Source: Acidithiobacillus sulfurivorans (GTDB lineage Bacteria; Pseudomonadota; Gammaproteobacteria; Acidithiobacillales; Acidithiobacillaceae). From it: a DNA stretch of 36,352 bases. A program made the translations under genes and the position numbers. The DNA lies in NCBI RefSeq assembly GCF_018853815.1, contig NZ_JAAOMP010000038.1, positions 1 to 36,352 on the forward strand, read 5' to 3'. Below, in pieces: positions 1 through 7,826 of the stretch; position 1 is the stretch's first letter; every line of letters starts with the position of its first letter. Under the pieces are notes generated by a model. The model was given only the letters and a program-made list of their open reading frames with translations, did no database searches and had not been told where the DNA came from.

Positions 1-1
1 A

Positions 2-112
2 CAACCAGCTTATCAGTCTCATACCATACGCGCTTTTTTGGAGTTTCTGGAAACCAGTGTCGTAGGACTACAGCCGATAGTTGGGTCATCGCCTGATGAA
101 CTGAATAAATGA
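2..112 (+). CDS. C-terminal end of a plus-strand gene, possibly a LysR-family regulator (partial)
   Basis: One frame is open from the left edge of the window to a TGA at 110-112 and encodes 36 residues, including IRAFLEFLETS. Many LysR-type regulators end with an amphipathic helix of this kind after the last strand of the effector domain, but 36 residues are too few for a family call. The other two plus frames give less protein-like translations. The gene would converge on the minus-strand DUF6671 gene that ends at 126, leaving only 13 bases between them. The rest lies outside the window. An accidental open frame remains possible. Confidence 0.35.
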   Translation, partial: QPAYQSHTIRAFLEFLETSVVGLQPIVGSSPDELNK

Positions 113-125
113 AGTGATAACAGGA

Positions 126-1004
126 TTATGGATTGCAAAAGTCGCAATAAAGAGGGTAAGCCCATTCCTGATCTGTGCATTTGATTTCCCGATGTCCTCC
201 ACATTTTTGACAGGCATATAAATCCTTGTAAAACATTTTTGTAGGCCCCTTACAGTTCCCGCATGGTAGTCCGCGAAAGCGCTTTGTCACTGCAAATCCA
301 GGAATCCCGCAGTTGGGACAACAGGACTGCATTTTTTTGAGCAAATCTTTTGCGGCCTCAGTGATCATTTTCATTCTCATCGGATTGGCATAAGCCCGAC
401 CATCAGTTTCAATGAAAACATGCCCTGTAGTTGAATAACTTTTTGTATTACTAAAAAATTTTTCATAAAGATGCCAAGAGTTTATATTTTTAATTATTCT
501 GCCAGTATTTTCATGATCAGGTCGCATAATGATCTGCTGGTCAGGAAATCCAATTTTTTTAGCAAATGCCATGGCTTCTGACCAGTCCGTGGTGTTGATA
601 CTATGATGATTTCCTGGTCCTTGTGCTTCTCCTATAATTTCAGTCTGTGCCTCATCATCAATGAGTACTATGAGTTCTCGATTCCAGGGTATGAAACCCG
701 TAAACGGGTCCGAACCAAAGGCTCCTTCGCTCGCCAATCCTAATTTTAACTCGCTTATTTCCATGCCAATTCTTGCCTTATTTCGGGCGGTGACCAGCTG
801 ATTATCAAATCTTTGAACATCCCGGCTGAAAGTACCCAATTGATCAGTATCATAATTCATTACATGCTTTATATGACAGAAAACATTTTTTTCGAATAAT
901 GGAATGATTGCCATCTCCTTTCCATGCTTTGTTAGAAAAGCAATATTTTTCTCTAAGTAATAATTATGCGATACATAATTCATTCTGGATCTTTTTAAGT
1001 GCAA
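126..1004 (-). CDS. DUF6671-type protein with C-terminal zinc ribbons
   Basis: This 292-residue protein matches my memory of the DUF6671 family: an N-terminal HGKE segment near residue 27, TARNKA near 73, LASEGAFG near 90, an IETDGRA segment near 198, and a cysteine-rich tail. Four CxxC pairs (residues 229/232, 248/251, 265/268, 287/290) suggest two zinc ribbons. No molecular function is established for the family to my knowledge. The chosen start is a TTG at 1004, because AGGAG lies eight bases upstream; an ATG at 983 lacks such a site. The gene lies 84 bases downstream of dabA on the same strand, but a strong hairpin sits between them, so co-transcription is uncertain. Its base composition is clearly more AT-rich than dabA, which hints at separate acquisition. 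There is no signal peptide or membrane segment, so it is probably cytoplasmic. Confidence 0.75.
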   Translation of the reverse strand: MHLKRSRMNYVSHNYYLEKNIAFLTKHGKEMAIIPLFEKNVFCHIKHVMNYDTDQLGTFSRDVQRFDNQLVTARNKARIGMEISELKLGLASEGAFGSDPFTGFIPWNRELIVLIDDEAQTEIIGEAQGPGNHHSINTTDWSEAMAFAKKIGFPDQQIIMRPDHENTGRIIKNINSWHLYEKFFSNTKSYSTTGHVFIETDGRAYANPMRMKMITEAAKDLLKKMQSCCPNCGIPGFAVTKRFRGLPCGNCKGPTKMFYKDLYACQKCGGHREIKCTDQEWAYPLYCDFCNP

Positions 1005-1054
1005 TGGTGTATCTCCTGATAAAATATTTTTCAGGCTGTTTGGGTATTCGATAT

Positions 1055-1079
1055 GGGCATGGAGTGTTGCTCCATGCCC
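1055..1079 (-). terminator. Strong hairpin downstream of dabA
   Basis: The arms GGGCATGGAG (1055-1064) and CTCCATGCCC (1070-1079) are a perfect 10-bp inverted repeat with a five-base loop. It lies ten bases past the dabA stop in the direction of transcription. No T-run follows on the minus strand, so it is not a textbook intrinsic terminator. It may stabilise the 3' end of the dab message or reduce read-through into the DUF6671 gene. Confidence 0.5.
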
Positions 1080-1088
1080 TGGAAACAG

Positions 1089-3497
1089 CTATATCAACAC
1101 CCACCGATTTTTTTCGCGACGCTCCAAAAGACTGCCATCGGGAGCAATTTGAACAATAGTGAGCCAGCGATTATTGACGAGCTGACCAAGAATAATGTTA
1201 TTCGCAATGATGCGATCCATCACCTCTGTTTGCGCTTCAATAAATGCGGACAAGCGCAACGGTTCGTGCTGGAGTCCACCGCCGCTATCCCGTAAGGATT
1301 GTTCGGAAAGACCAATACGCAGATCGCCTCCGTTTCCTTCCAGAACGCCGATAGTGCCTCCCACCACGTTATGCAGAACCTTGTTTCCACAGCCCTGCCG
1401 CTGGTTGTCCACAATAGAACCGTAGTACTGCATGTTGATCCAGTTGGCCACAATCAGTGGTGCAGTCATGATCAGCGTCAGGACAGCAAAGTCTGGATCT
1501 TTGGCTGCATCGTAGTCGTGAAGAAAGGCTCGTCCTCCCAGGTTCATTTCCCGTGTCCGCCAGCGGGGCGCTGCTATGAAAGCGGCATTACCAGCCAATG
1601 CCCATTCGGGACGGACCTGCGACCAGTCGCGGCCCCGGAAGTCCATGTTTTTGGCGACAACATCCTGATCCTGCAGGTCCGTTTCCAGGCGCAACATCCT
1701 TTCCAGCCGGGTGAGATTGGCCGCCTTATCGAGCGCTCCACGTACTTCGTTGAGCAGTTTGTTATCTAGTCTGGAATTGCTCCACTCACCCAAAATCTCC
1801 ACCCGATCGGTGGTGGTATCGTGAAGGGCGGGTACAAAGCAGGCACCCGGATCCAAATCCCAACCCTTTTGCAGCAATGCCTCCCGAACCTCGACATCAT
1901 TGAGCAAACCCGCTGCAGCTTTGGCGTTCACCTCCCCGGTTTGCCCGGCACAAGCGCCACAATCCAGTCCCGCACGGTGCGGATTATTGGTGGTGGAACT
2001 ACCGTGTCCCACGAGCAGAACGATGGGGGCAATGCCTTTGTTTAAGCCCAGGCCATTCAAAATAAACTCAGCCATGGCGGTTCGTTCCTGCAATGTCAAA
2101 GATGCGGGCAGAATACATTGCAAGCTGGCTCTTTCCGCTGCATTCAGACCAGCTTCGTCGGGTGGTACGGAAGCCCTGTGCCAACCCAAACTATCTGCCA
2201 ATAACTTGCCCACATAAGACAAACCGGCGGTTTCTACAAAAGAAAAACAGGACGAAGCCGAAAGTTTGAATAGTTTCCATGCGGCTCCCCGGCGTAAGCG
2301 ACGAAAACGGTTTTGAATAACCGCTTCTGGGGCTGCTTCCTGGACATGTACACTGGGGTTAAGCAGAACGGGCGACTGGGTTCTCGCTCCAGTATCTCCC
2401 TGTCGCTGATAATCCAGTAATACGCCAAAAAAACCGGCAAATCCGATAGTTTCCAGCGAAGGTAAAACGCCTTCCAGATGCCGACGAAAGACCTCCGAAC
2501 GGACATCAATACAAAAAGCGGCCTGAACTTGCGCTTTTCTTGCCGTCTTTTTGGCCGGTTTGCGGCGAATTTGAGTGGCCACCTCTCGGCGGTAGGCTAT
2601 TTCTGAAGCGCGCAGCAGTACTTCTCCACGCTCAGCATCTGCAATATCGGCAGTTTTATTATCAATAATCCAGCCCCCAATGTTTTTACGCCAACGTTCC
2701 ACAACCTTGGGTGGGGCTACTTGTCGTAGCAGCGCCTCCCAAACCATACGTATAGTCAGAAGATCGGCGAGATCTTCCTGCTGGCCACCCTGCAGTTCTG
2801 CCTGCCAAAGCAGATAACGACACCAGCTCGCCCAACCCCCGACTGATTTGAGGAGGACCAGTAAATAGGCCTCTTCTGCACTGGTTGGAATGGCCAGCTT
2901 TTGTGAAGCCCATATCCGGGCCTTTGCGGCATCGGCGGGCAGGGCGAGCAGCTGGGAGCGAATTTTTTTGAGCCCCAAGGGACCCAGGCTGTGATCTGTC
3001 AGTGTGTACTGCCGCCAGTTTGCATATAATCCCAATCCGGTGTTCCTGGGAAAATTCCACAAGGATTGTCCCCGATCGTAGTAGGCTGCCAAGAAGTGAC
3101 TGATCTGCTCTACCACGTACTGGGATATGGAAGTGTGGCCACGACGATCCATCAATTCCGGCAATCTCGGCAGACGCATGGGTAATTCAGGATCTTCACG
3201 GAGATAAGCTCTCCAGTCATCTTCGTCGGTAGATTGGCCCAGATCTTCTGCAGCTCTGAGAATGTCAGCCATCACCAACTTGCCTGATTGCAACAAATCC
3301 GCGTACCAGCGTCGATCCATCAGAACCCGCTCGCCAACCGTCTCCTGAAGCTGTGCAGCCACCTGCGAAAAGGCCTGATCGGCGAACCCCCAATAAGGAT
3401 TGACGGCAACAAAGCTATCCAGGGGCCAAACCGGGGCAATACGACGAATCACCCGATCAAAAAGTTGTTCGGTATTTTCTGTGTTACTTGTATTCAT
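1089..3497 (-). CDS. dabA: Inorganic carbon transporter subunit DabA (DUF2309 / UPF0753)
   Basis: DabA is the soluble, beta-carbonic-anhydrase-like half of the DAB dissolved inorganic carbon pump. It binds zinc and is thought to trap CO2 as bicarbonate, powered through the membrane partner DabB. The 802-residue length is normal for the family. The expected zinc-site residues are visible: C329 and D331 in the FCIDVRSE motif, H498 in LLVGHGSS, and C513 in LDCGAC. The H-to-C spacing of 15 equals that between H524 and C539 of the characterised Halothiobacillus protein, from memory. The ATG overlaps the dabB stop by four bases (ATGA), so the two are translationally coupled. No signal peptide is present; the protein should sit on the cytoplasmic face of the membrane. 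In an acidophilic autotroph this supplies bicarbonate for carboxylases and, after dehydration, CO2 for Rubisco. Confidence 0.93.
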   Translation of the reverse strand: MNTSNTENTEQLFDRVIRRIAPVWPLDSFVAVNPYWGFADQAFSQVAAQLQETVGERVLMDRRWYADLLQSGKLVMADILRAAEDLGQSTDEDDWRAYLREDPELPMRLPRLPELMDRRGHTSISQYVVEQISHFLAAYYDRGQSLWNFPRNTGLGLYANWRQYTLTDHSLGPLGLKKIRSQLLALPADAAKARIWASQKLAIPTSAEEAYLLVLLKSVGGWASWCRYLLWQAELQGGQQEDLADLLTIRMVWEALLRQVAPPKVVERWRKNIGGWIIDNKTADIADAERGEVLLRASEIAYRREVATQIRRKPAKKTARKAQVQAAFCIDVRSEVFRRHLEGVLPSLETIGFAGFFGVLLDYQRQGDTGARTQSPVLLNPSVHVQEAAPEAVIQNRFRRLRRGAAWKLFKLSASSCFSFVETAGLSYVGKLLADSLGWHRASVPPDEAGLNAAERASLQCILPASLTLQERTAMAEFILNGLGLNKGIAPIVLLVGHGSSTTNNPHRAGLDCGACAGQTGEVNAKAAAGLLNDVEVREALLQKGWDLDPGACFVPALHDTTTDRVEILGEWSNSRLDNKLLNEVRGALDKAANLTRLERMLRLETDLQDQDVVAKNMDFRGRDWSQVRPEWALAGNAAFIAAPRWRTREMNLGGRAFLHDYDAAKDPDFAVLTLIMTAPLIVANWINMQYYGSIVDNQRQGCGNKVLHNVVGGTIGVLEGNGGDLRIGLSEQSLRDSGGGLQHEPLRLSAFIEAQTEVMDRIIANNIILGQLVNNRWLTIVQIAPDGSLLERREKNRWVLI

Positions 3498-5188
3498 TGG
3501 ACGCCTCCAGATTTTTCAGGAATATCCTGGTTTTGTGCGATAGTTTGTAAGGATTCCACGGCAAGATTTTTGCGTGGAAATTGCACGCTGACGCGTTCGG
3601 ACCAAAATCGATGCGAAATCTGCTCTACCCAGTAATCCGTGTATAATCCGTTGTAAAGATGGGTAAACAAAACCAGCTGAATTTTACGAGGCAATAAATT
3701 GCGTCCAGGTCCCTGCAACCAGCTCAGTATCAGAAACCCAATGGCTGTCAGACCAATCAGTGTCCAATAAGGAGCCGATGTGACGGGTAGGTAATGGGTC
3801 AGATCCGCCGTGAAGCCCCACACAAATACTGTATGTAGAATTAAGTAAGTAAATCCCATGCTTATGGCAACCAGTAAGGACGTCATCTGATCAAACATTG
3901 TGTTGAACAGAAAGCCCTTGATCATGATCTGCGAAATGGCTATGGCGACAATGATCACCAATGCGAACCAGGTCGGATTTTGGAGCGGATTTTCTCCGAA
4001 AAGCCATGCGCCTCCTCCGGCAATCAGTACCCCAAGTACCGTCGCCAATAGCCATGAACCCATGCCGGGTATTTTCTTACCCCCGGGTGGTACTTGCCGT
4101 AATTGATCGGTGACACTACCCGAAGACAAAAAAGCATGCGCCTTATAGAGCGAGTGACCCGACAAGTGCAGTAAAGCCAGAGGGAACAGGCCAAGACCCA
4201 ATTCAAGTGACATAAATCCCAACTGGGCTGTGGTGGACCAGGCCAACATGGATTTGATGGAGGTCTGGGTGGTCATGACCAGTGACGCAATAATAACCGA
4301 AGCAAGGCCCATGAAGCCCAGCAAAATCAATGCATCAGGAACGCGTATCAAAAGTGAACTGGTGCGTAGAGCAATGATGGCACCACTGTAAACCACACCC
4401 GCGTGCATCAGTGCGGATACCGGGGTCGGCGCCTCCATGACCTGAATTAGCCAACCTTGAAAAGGAAAATGTGCACTTTTCAAAATCACGGTGATAACAA
4501 TCAACCAGGCAGCCAGCTGTAACGTCCATGGAATACTATGCGAATGTGCTACAAAGTCGCGAAGCGCACTGAACTGGAGGCTACCAATTTGCCGGCCGAT
4601 GAGCAGTGTAGCCGCTACCAGGGCCAAGTCAGCGGCTCTAGTAAAAAGCGACTTTTTATGGGCAGCCATGATTGCCTTGGGCCGGTCACTATAAAATTTC
4701 AAGAGCTTGTTCAGGCTGAAACCCATGATGATGATGCCCAGGGTAAACAGTCCGATATTTCCTGAAACCACGGCTATCAGAAAAAAGCCTCCCGTGAGCG
4801 CAAGCAAGCGAAAAAAGCGGGCCTGATGAGGATCGCCATCCAGATAGCCGACGCTGTACTGCGCAATCATGACAATCACGAAGGACACCAGGGTGGCCAG
4901 GAGCAAAGTCAAACCATTGACAGCAATTGACAAGGGAAAATCGAAATGCAGAACGCCAAGGGGAATTTCCTTGATTATCAGATCACTTCGTGCACCCAGA
5001 AAAAAACCAATATCTGCAGCTATTGCTGTCACCAAAGCGGCTATCGCCGCCCAACGCACGCGGTAACGATAGGACAGGGCAGATTGCCGTGTCGTCCGCG
5101 CATTGGGAATGGCGGCAACAATCAGTCCGGCAGGCATCGCTGCCAGTAATGCCCCTGCAAGCCAGGGAATTGAAATTATTGAATGCAT
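3494..5188 (-). CDS. dabB: Inorganic carbon transporter membrane subunit DabB (NuoL/MrpA-like)
   Basis: A very hydrophobic protein of 564 residues with a dozen or more membrane segments, of the NuoL/ND5 antiporter-like proton_antipo_M family. The conserved helix containing HAGVVYSGA and the charged segment LKSAHFPFQGWL are characteristic. DabB conducts cations (probably protons) and energises DabA. I start at the ATG at 5188 because GGAG lies six bases before it. An in-frame TTG twelve bases further upstream would place that GGAG inside the coding sequence. The gene ends in a four-base overlap with dabA. Upstream is an AT-rich gap of about 120 bases with dyads, then the LysR gene on the same strand. 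Its family also contains true respiratory subunits, but the adjacent dabA makes the DabB assignment firm. Confidence 0.9.
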   Translation of the reverse strand: MHSIISIPWLAGALLAAMPAGLIVAAIPNARTTRQSALSYRYRVRWAAIAALVTAIAADIGFFLGARSDLIIKEIPLGVLHFDFPLSIAVNGLTLLLATLVSFVIVMIAQYSVGYLDGDPHQARFFRLLALTGGFFLIAVVSGNIGLFTLGIIIMGFSLNKLLKFYSDRPKAIMAAHKKSLFTRAADLALVAATLLIGRQIGSLQFSALRDFVAHSHSIPWTLQLAAWLIVITVILKSAHFPFQGWLIQVMEAPTPVSALMHAGVVYSGAIIALRTSSLLIRVPDALILLGFMGLASVIIASLVMTTQTSIKSMLAWSTTAQLGFMSLELGLGLFPLALLHLSGHSLYKAHAFLSSGSVTDQLRQVPPGGKKIPGMGSWLLATVLGVLIAGGGAWLFGENPLQNPTWFALVIIVAIAISQIMIKGFLFNTMFDQMTSLLVAISMGFTYLILHTVFVWGFTADLTHYLPVTSAPYWTLIGLTAIGFLILSWLQGPGRNLLPRKIQLVLFTHLYNGLYTDYWVEQISHRFWSERVSVQFPRKNLAVESLQTIAQNQDIPEKSGGVQ

Positions 5189-5247
5189 ACTTATCTCCAA
5201 GGTTCAGATGACCGTGGAAGACAGTAATAAAATTTTATTATTTATTC

Positions 5248-5291
5248 TAATTTAATATATAAATTATATAGATTTACTTTTATAAATACTC
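5248..5291 (-). promoter_or_regulatory. Candidate dab promoter and LysR-type operator in an AT-rich spacer
   Basis: The spacer between the LysR gene and dabB (5189-5309) is markedly AT-rich. On the minus strand it contains a perfect TATAAT (5263-5268) without a good -35 hexamer at the normal distance, as in an activator-dependent promoter. Two dyads lie here. TAATTTA/TAAATTA with a five-base spacer (5248-5266) overlaps the -10. ATTTA/TAAAT with a six-base spacer (5272-5287) lies just upstream. The second fits the T-N11-A style of LysR sites. The low-complexity AT composition makes chance dyads likely, so this is only a candidate. Confidence 0.4.
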
Positions 5292-5309
5292 ATGTTCGCG
5301 AAGAAATTA

Positions 5310-6326
5310 TTAGAGATATCGAGCCAGCTCAGGCCATAACTGCACAAGGCGATTAGTAATGAATTGTTCCTGAGAAACCGAGAAGTCCAAAAATTTTTGT
5401 GCTGTTAAGGAGAGTTGCCGGTTTCTGGGGTAGACCAAAAACCACTTCCGCAAGATGGGAAACTGTTCAGTTTCGAGCACTTCAATGGGACCGCTGGTTC
5501 CTTCCAGTGCCAGTGAATGAATGGAGAGAATGGATATTCCCAGGCTGCTTGCTACAGCATGCTTGATCGCTTCATTACTGCTGAGTTCCATGATAATCCG
5601 GGGCCGCAAGCCTTGTTCCTCAAACAGGCGCAAGTAAGCATGCCGCGTTCCTGACCCCGGTTCCCGAATGAGAAACGGAGCTTCTGCAACGGCGTGCAGT
5701 GGCACAGGTTTCTTTTGACGGGTAAGAGGGTGCCCTCGCGGCACCATGACCGTCAGTGGATTCAATGCAAAGGGAATAGCCTCTACATCGACTTCATTGT
5801 CGGGCACCTGTCCCATGACATAGAGATCATCTTCTCCATTCTGGATGCGTTGAATGATTTCATCACGATTGCTGACCTTCATACCAAACTCAATGCCCGG
5901 AAATTGCTGACCGAAAGCCGCAAGTAGCTCCGGAGCGATGTATTTGGCAGTAGTCACCACACCCAGGCGTAATTTTCCCCGACGAATTCCCTTGCGATCA
6001 GCAAGTTGTGTTTCCAGGTTTTCAAAAGTACGAAATAACTCCCGACAGGCTGCATAAAGATCCTGACCGGCATCTGTCGGTCGAGTTTCTTTTCCGCTTG
6101 ATTGAAATAACGGGAGTCCTATGGCTTCTCCCAGCTTTTTCATTTGCAAAGAGATGGTTGGCTGTGCCAGAAACAGCTCATCCGCTGCTTTGGTAAAGCT
6201 TTTCATGCGAATAACCGTAGAAAAAATCTGCAATTGCCGAAAGGTCACATGGCGCAAAAGCGAATGGAAGGATCGGGATTTGTCTTCCTGGTTTTGTTGG
6301 TTATTCATAAAATCACGAACCGTCAT
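5310..6326 (-). CDS. LysR-family transcriptional regulator, CbbR-like
   Basis: A LysR-type regulator of about 338 residues. The N-terminal winged helix-turn-helix contains TFRQLQIF, SFTKAADELFLAQPTIS and QMKKLGEAIGLPLF, the pattern of CbbR-type regulators of carbon fixation. The C-terminal half is the usual two-lobed effector domain (LRLGVVTTAKY, REPGSGTRHAYLRLFEEQG). The open frame extends further upstream inside tpm, but that part reads as non-family sequence. I take the ATG at 6326, which overlaps the tpm stop by 14 bases; an ATG at 6308 is equally possible, and neither has a strong ribosome site. Because dabBA follows on the same strand behind an AT-rich spacer, the protein probably controls DIC uptake in response to CO2 limitation, like CcmR or CbbR. 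The target is inferred from position only. Confidence 0.85.
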   Translation of the reverse strand: MTVRDFMNNQQNQEDKSRSFHSLLRHVTFRQLQIFSTVIRMKSFTKAADELFLAQPTISLQMKKLGEAIGLPLFQSSGKETRPTDAGQDLYAACRELFRTFENLETQLADRKGIRRGKLRLGVVTTAKYIAPELLAAFGQQFPGIEFGMKVSNRDEIIQRIQNGEDDLYVMGQVPDNEVDVEAIPFALNPLTVMVPRGHPLTRQKKPVPLHAVAEAPFLIREPGSGTRHAYLRLFEEQGLRPRIIMELSSNEAIKHAVASSLGISILSIHSLALEGTSGPIEVLETEQFPILRKWFLVYPRNRQLSLTAQKFLDFSVSQEQFITNRLVQLWPELARYL

Positions 6327-6966
6327 CACGACGGAGCACGAATATCTGCTCCTCAAAGCGATGGGAATCCGTGGATCCCTCCTCACGCAAGTCGATGGAG
6401 GATACGTGTTGTACGGCCCAAGAGGGTTGGTAAAGTGCGCAGACTTCGGTCTCTGGTACGGCAAAGGGTGGGCCTTGCCGGGTTTCCTGAGGATAATCGA
6501 GGGTGATCAGCAGGATAGGCGGCCGATGGGGAAGGATATCCCGTAATTTTGCGGTGTAGGCGCGGCGCAATTCCGGGGGGAGGGCGATGAGTGCGGCCCG
6601 ATCGTACACGGCGGCAATATCCTTCAATTCTGCACCGGTGAGGTCGAAAAAGTCTCCGCAAAAGATTTCGATAGGACCAGCCTGCCACCGTTGAAAGGCA
6701 CCCACGCTGTCCACTTGCGGATGCAGATTGTGTTCCTGAAAAAACTCCCGGACAGCAATAGGGCTGAGTTCGACGCCGCGCACCCGATAGCCTTGCTCGA
6801 CCAGCCACAACAGGTCCAGGCTCTTGCCACACAGCGGGACCAAAACCTTGCTGTCTTGAGCGACTTGCAGGCGATCCCAAAAGGCGGGAAGTCGTGGGTG
6901 AACATCCGGGCGGTGGAAGCCGATGCGATGTTCTTGCCAGCGTTGTCGCCAATACGCCTGATTCAT
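6313..6966 (-). CDS. tpm: Thiopurine S-methyltransferase (TPMT family)
   Basis: This 217-residue class I SAM-dependent methyltransferase has the TPMT signature: an N-terminal YWRQRWQEHRIGFHRPDVHP segment, the SAM-binding VPLCGKSLDL, GVELSP, and YDRAALIALPP. Length and motif order match bacterial Tpm. The mammalian enzyme methylates thiopurines; bacterial homologues are linked to methylation of selenium and tellurium oxyanion products, so the natural substrate here is not known. The start ATG overlaps the stop of the upstream hugZ-like gene by four bases (ATGA), and its own end overlaps the LysR start. The three genes therefore form one transcription unit. It is cytoplasmic, with no signal peptide. 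Confidence 0.9.
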   Translation of the reverse strand: MNQAYWRQRWQEHRIGFHRPDVHPRLPAFWDRLQVAQDSKVLVPLCGKSLDLLWLVEQGYRVRGVELSPIAVREFFQEHNLHPQVDSVGAFQRWQAGPIEIFCGDFFDLTGAELKDIAAVYDRAALIALPPELRRAYTAKLRDILPHRPPILLITLDYPQETRQGPPFAVPETEVCALYQPSWAVQHVSSIDLREEGSTDSHRFEEQIFVLRRDDGS

Positions 6967-7727
6967 GTTATTTGCTGTCCTTGCGCTTCACGGCACTGCC
7001 GGGCCATAGCTACCAATGCGGTGCGCGCCTCTGTGGCGTTGGTGATGGGTTCAGAAAAATCAAGGCGCAGTAGCTTGCCATCAGCACGTAAATCAAAACC
7101 ATCGTAGTCAATGCCCACCATTTCTACATCAAAAGCCTCGCAAGCGCACAGATGACGACAATAATCGCGCATATTGTCGCGATGATCAGCATTCATATGG
7201 GCAAGAATCCCTGCTTCAGCTTCTACCAGAGCCGCTGTGGGCGGAGGTGCATAATGTTCAGGCCGCACCCAGTGAATTTTACCGAAGCCACCAATATAAC
7301 GAATGTTTTCGACCTGAATCCGATAGAAATAAAAATCATGGGCAGCGAAGTAATCATGTGCCTGGGGTAAATAGCGCAGATAGCGGTCTCCAAAACCATT
7401 TTTGTCAGGCAAGCGAGCCGCGCGCCCGGTTAAAGTCACCCGGCCCACAGCTTGCGCATCGTCTGCACAAGGATAAACCAGCAGACTCACCCGAGGATCG
7501 GCATCAATATTTTTGGTGTGTTCGGCCAGATTGGAGATGAGAATGATTGGATTGCCTGCGGCGTCGAGCACAAAAGGACTGACCGAGGCAAAAGGATAGC
7601 CTTCCAGTTTTTTGGAGAGTGTGCAGAGCGATCCATTATGGTAAGTGCGTACGAAACGCCTTGCTTCTGCACCAATGGCAACAGCTTGGTCAATAGGTGT
7701 CATGAGATTATCCAGGCTTGGGGGCAT
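6963..7727 (-). CDS. HugZ-like pyridoxamine 5'-phosphate oxidase-family protein
   Basis: The 254-residue protein has an N-terminal split-barrel flavin/haem-binding domain (about residues 15-150, with GYPFASVSPFVLD, ISNLAEHTKNI and RVSLLV). A C-terminal DUF2470-type domain (about 170-245) contains AHMNADHRDNM. This arrangement is that of HugZ/HutZ proteins, which bind or degrade haem, and of uncharacterised relatives, so haem oxygenase activity is only a family-based suggestion. FGKIHWV precedes the second domain, as in the family. The ATG at 7727 is preceded by AGAGG about ten bases away; an ATG eight codons later is an alternative. It is the first gene of the minus-strand series leading to tpm and the LysR regulator. 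The divergent PLD gene begins 99 bases away. Confidence 0.85.
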   Translation of the reverse strand: MPPSLDNLMTPIDQAVAIGAEARRFVRTYHNGSLCTLSKKLEGYPFASVSPFVLDAAGNPIILISNLAEHTKNIDADPRVSLLVYPCADDAQAVGRVTLTGRAARLPDKNGFGDRYLRYLPQAHDYFAAHDFYFYRIQVENIRYIGGFGKIHWVRPEHYAPPPTAALVEAEAGILAHMNADHRDNMRDYCRHLCACEAFDVEMVGIDYDGFDLRADGKLLRLDFSEPITNATEARTALVAMARQCREAQGQQIT

Positions 7728-7826
7728 TCAGCCCAACCTCTGCAGTCTAAAGAGTGATTATTTGTCTGTCGATTATTTGCCACTTGGCGAATTCCCCAAT
7801 TCCATTTATCTTCACTAAAAAACCTG

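Noticed and set aside
5189-5200. TTG start for dabB
   Set aside because: The GGAG that serves the ATG at 5188 would be inside the coding sequence.
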